From Hamiltosporidium magnivora (Eukaryota > Microsporidia > Dubosqiidae): DNA of 10,026 bases. The stretch covers positions 1 to 10,026 of the forward strand of contig PITI01000641.1 of the NCBI GenBank assembly GCA_004325065.1, read 5' to 3'. Below are positions 7,590-10,026 of the stretch, one piece after another. Made by a program: the position numbers and the translations under genes. Below the pieces are notes generated by a model. The model searched no databases. It had not been told where the DNA came from and saw only the letters and a program-made list of their open reading frames with translations. Position 1 is the stretch's first letter; each line of letters begins with the position of its first letter.

Positions 7590-8002
7590 TAGTCTATACA
7601 GTAAGTCTCTCAAGTCATTTAAGAGGAACCACTTTTTCTTAATTAACTTTGAGATTTAAACAGTTTAATGAAAAAATAATTTATAAATGTAACTTGAGAA
7701 ATGTTTTTATTATTTATTTTATTATTGAATCATATATTGAGAGTTTGATAGTGACAATGTATGTTTATATAATGTCTAAGAAAAGACTAAAAATGTATTA
7801 AAAGCTTGCAAATACATGGCATGTGTTTTAAAGAATAAATTTTTGATTAATAAACAATGAATTTAGCTTTATTTTTTTTATCACGATTAATAAATACGAT
7901 TCAAATGCGATATATAAAGTCACTGTGTGTAATGTTTTGATATTTTACAATAAAATTATTTTTTTTCTAATTCTAGAATTCAATTTATTTTTCATCAAAA
8001 TG
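7590..8002. other. AT-rich spacer between the transposon relic and the 61-bp array
   Basis: Apart from a 55-codon open frame (7492-7659) that overlaps the end of the transposase relic, no gene or RNA was recognised. AT richness rises sharply after about 7660, consistent with the edge of the transposon-derived segment. Confidence 0.4.
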
Positions 8003-8270
8003 TTCATTTTTTAACAAACATGAGACTAACTAGTTAAAAATTTTTCTAAAATTTATATTAAATTTCATTTTTTAACAAACATGAGACTAACTAGTTAAAA
8101 ATTTTTCTAAAATTTATATTAAATTTCATTTTTTAAGAAACATGAGACTAACTAGTTAAAAATTTTGATTAAAATTTATATTGGATTTCATTTTTTTAAA
8201 AAAGTTCGTTTTTTTAACAAACATGAGTCTATTTATTTAAAAATTCAAACCAAGATTTATATTTAAATCT
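8003..8270. repeat. 61-bp tandem array downstream of PCNA, four copies
   Basis: Copies begin at 8003, 8064 and 8125 with ttcattttttaacaaacatg (one substitution in copy 3), spaced exactly 61 bp. A fourth diverged copy has its catgag at 8222, displaced by an insertion of about 20 bp. Each of the first three contains the 10-bp palindrome taactagtta (first at 8027-8036). The array ends about 70 bp beyond the stop codon of the minus-strand PCNA gene, so it lies in its 3' flank. Confidence 0.93.
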
Positions 8271-8338
8271 AATTTTCACTAAAAAAATAGAAAATTAAAA
8301 ATAGAAAATCAAAAATAATTTAAAAATAAAAAACTCGT

Positions 8339-9145
8339 TTAATCTTCACTGTCATCCTTGGGTGCAATATAATATCTTATATATCCCAAATCACCCAACG
8401 AAAAATCAAGAAAAACAGGGGTTCGATTACCCAAAGAAATTTTAACTCTTTCACACAGAGAAGCTGATTTAGCACAGCAATTTAAATATTTCATTGCAAC
8501 TTCTTTTTTAACATGACTGGTCACACTAAAGCTATTAGATTCTGATTCTGTAAACTGATGAGGTTTTAAAGTCAAACAAGATTCTGTCATTTCTCCACTT
8601 TGAGAAAAGCTAATTTTATCTTTGTCTGCTTCAAAAACAATATATTCAGCAAAAGTACCAACAATTTTAGGAAGTAACAGAAATCTAGAAGTTGGCATTT
8701 CAATTTCTGCTTCGTATTGCACATCAGACATATTATATGACTCAATTTCAAAATCAAATAACTTAAGATTAAAATGTAAAGTAAATCCTTCACATTCATT
8801 GACAATTATAAGTTTGGTAGCATCATCATCACAATACATCATGAATGTACTATTGTTCTCCATTTTTATGTTCCGTAAAATTTTTAAAAATTCTTTTAAT
8901 TTGATTCCAAGCGTAAGACTGCGGTCACATCGGTAACTCTCAAAAATATCTCTACTTAGAAATATATCAGCTAAGGCTACATGCATAGAATCCATAGTTT
9001 GTATACACATACCTTTGTCACTTACTTTAAATTCTACATCATCTACCAAATCAGCAAGACTTTCTAAAACTCTTTTTACTAAATTTCCTCGACCACCAAC
9101 TACAGTCTTATCATCAGCTGCTTGTGTAATTTTTAATTCAAACAT
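8339..9145 (-). CDS. PCNA: Proliferating cell nuclear antigen (PCNA), DNA sliding clamp
   Basis: The 268-residue product is the eukaryotic sliding clamp, a homotrimeric ring that tethers DNA polymerase delta and many repair factors to DNA in the nucleus. It begins MFELKITQ, like MFEA in other PCNAs. The conserved IQTMDSMHVALADIFL (48-63) is the 'QsMDssHVsLv' block. The interdomain connecting loop lies around 125-148 (FNLKLFDFEIESYNMSDVQY). ISFSQSGEM (178-186) matches 'vkFsasGel', and the chain closes with LGYIRYYIAPK (253-263) and an acidic tail, as in 'LkYYLAPK'. Lys175 aligns with the Lys164 modified by ubiquitin or SUMO in other species. Length is slightly above the usual 255-265, because an insertion of about 11 residues (10-20, including VVGGRG) separates the first strand from the first helix. 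The helix keeps the basic pair as Lys24-Arg25. A CCC motif sits 5 nt before the ATG. No intron is evident. Confidence 0.97.
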   Translation of the reverse strand: MFELKITQAADDKTVVGGRGNLVKRVLESLADLVDDVEFKVSDKGMCIQTMDSMHVALADIFLSRDIFESYRCDRSLTLGIKLKEFLKILRNIKMENNSTFMMYCDDDATKLIIVNECEGFTLHFNLKLFDFEIESYNMSDVQYEAEIEMPTSRFLLLPKIVGTFAEYIVFEADKDKISFSQSGEMTESCLTLKPHQFTESESNSFSVTSHVKKEVAMKYLNCCAKSASLCERVKISLGNRTPVFLDFSLGDLGYIRYYIAPKDDSED

Positions 9146-9150
9146 TTTAA

Positions 9151-9153
9151 GGG
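9151..9153 (-). promoter_or_regulatory. CCC-type start-proximal motif of PCNA
   Basis: On the minus strand the start region reads gttgcccttaaa then ATG, placing CCC 5 nt before the start codon. The arrangement matches that of the ubiquitin hydrolase gene in this window and the described microsporidian gene-start motif. Confidence 0.55.
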
Positions 9154-9714
9154 CAACGGATTTTTACAAATATTTTTTTTGTTTCAAAATTAATTTATTT
9201 AATTTTTTTTTAACCCCCTTCATAAAAACGAAAAGTCAAAAAAATTTCTTGTGGAATAACTTGGGATGGTATTGTTACAAAATATTACAGATTTATTGAT
9301 ACATATTATGGTATCAGTAAGAATAGAGGCATATATTCAGTCTATAGTACTTAAAAAAACAATTATATAGTTTTCTTTCTATCAGGGAAGATAGTTTAAA
9401 ATGAAATTTAATTTTGATGAGACATAGGAAAGTAAATTTAAATATAAATATAAATCTCACACAAAAAAGAAAAAAATACAAATATTTTATTAATCAGCAA
9501 ATCAGGAAGTCGGTTATATTAAACTTTGAATTTTCAATTAATGTAACTGAGATTATAAAATCATCGATTGAAAATAGAAATTTAATCATAAAAAGGATTT
9601 AAAAATAGCTAAAAAAAAGAAATCAAAATAAAAATTATTACGAATATAGAACTAATCACAGTTTTAAAAAACATTTCAGAATAAATTAAATATGGTTCAA
9701 TGAAAATTTTCAGG
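9154..9714. other. AT-rich spacer upstream of PCNA
   Basis: It includes the 5' flank of PCNA. An open frame of 62 codons at 9414-9602 has low-complexity Asn/Ile/Lys composition as expected from AT-rich noise and resembles no family I know. No RNA gene was recognised. Confidence 0.45.
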
Positions 9715-10026
9715 TAAAATAAAATATTAATGAATAAATTATTTAATCCTCTAACCTATTATCAAGTAAAATATTTAAGAAATAATTTAAGATATTAAAG
9801 AATAAAATAAAATATTAAAGAAAAATTATCTAATCCTCTAAGCTATTATCAAGTAAAATATTTAAGAAATAATTTAAAATATTAAGAATAAAATAAAATA
9901 TTAAAGAAAAATTATCTAATCCTCTAAGCTATTATCAAGTAAAATATTTAAGAAATAATTTAAGATATTAAAGAATAAAATAAAATATTAAAGAAAAATT
10001 ATTTAATCCTTTAACCTATCAAGTAA
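9715..10026. repeat. 86/87-bp tandem array reaching the window edge
   Basis: The anchor taatcct occurs at 9744, 9831, 9917 and 10004, giving spacings of 87, 86 and 87 bp. The units share tattatcaagtaaaatattt and agaaataattta, followed by attaaagaataaaataaaat. The inner copies are nearly identical. The last copy lacks a few bases near its end (acctatcaagtaa) and is cut by the window boundary, so the array may continue. Confidence 0.93.

Noticed and set aside
8622..8936. 104-codon plus-strand open frame (and a 72-codon minus-strand frame at 8587-8805)
   Set aside because: Both overlap PCNA in other frames; PCNA is unambiguous along its full length.
9015..9299. 94-codon plus-strand open frame
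   Set aside because: Its first half is antisense to the PCNA 5' end and the rest is AT-rich noise rich in Phe, Asn and Lys.
9414..9602. 62-codon plus-strand open frame
   Set aside because: Asn/Ile/Lys-rich composition is what random AT-rich DNA gives; no start motif, domain or family resemblance.

Overview
The window looks like nuclear DNA of a fungus-related parasite, most probably a microsporidian with a large, repeat-rich genome (lineages such as Hamiltosporidium, Edhazardia or Anncaliia would fit, but the exact genus cannot be read from here). The reasons are: strong AT bias in both genes and spacers; three compact, intronless genes encoding short versions of eukaryotic proteins (PCNA, a Bud20/ZNF593-type ribosome biogenesis factor and a USP deubiquitinase); CCC-type motifs 4-5 nt before the start codon of two genes, a signature described for microsporidian genes; and long non-coding spacers carrying decayed DNA transposons and short tandem arrays.

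Layout. Bases 1-933 are less AT-rich than the rest and hold a relic of a DNA transposon, best read as a hAT-family transposase fragment (496-933). Bases 934-2549 are AT-rich non-coding DNA with one 81-bp tandem duplication. A USP-type ubiquitin hydrolase with an N-terminal membrane segment or signal lies on the minus strand (2550-3641). A 1.6-kb AT-rich spacer follows with three unrelated-looking tandem arrays (about 68, 34 and 56-68 bp periods). Next is the 98-residue zinc-finger protein Bud20/ZNF593 on the plus strand (5266-5562), then a heavily mutated pogo/Tigger-type transposase pseudogene on the plus strand (about 5931-7589). Then come a spacer, a 61-bp tandem array, and the PCNA gene on the minus strand (8339-9145). 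The right edge is an 86/87-bp tandem array (from about 9715) that runs out of the window.

The three intact genes do not form an operon or pathway. PCNA serves DNA replication and repair, Bud20 serves 60S ribosome export, and the USP removes ubiquitin, possibly in or beyond the secretory pathway. The window is best seen as three housekeeping or host-interface genes separated by transposon remains and young local satellites. I found no tRNA, rRNA, CRISPR or viral genes. The most interesting points are the membrane/secretory USP, the legible decay of the pogo/Tigger element, an 11-residue insertion near the PCNA N-terminus, and the density of unrelated short tandem arrays.
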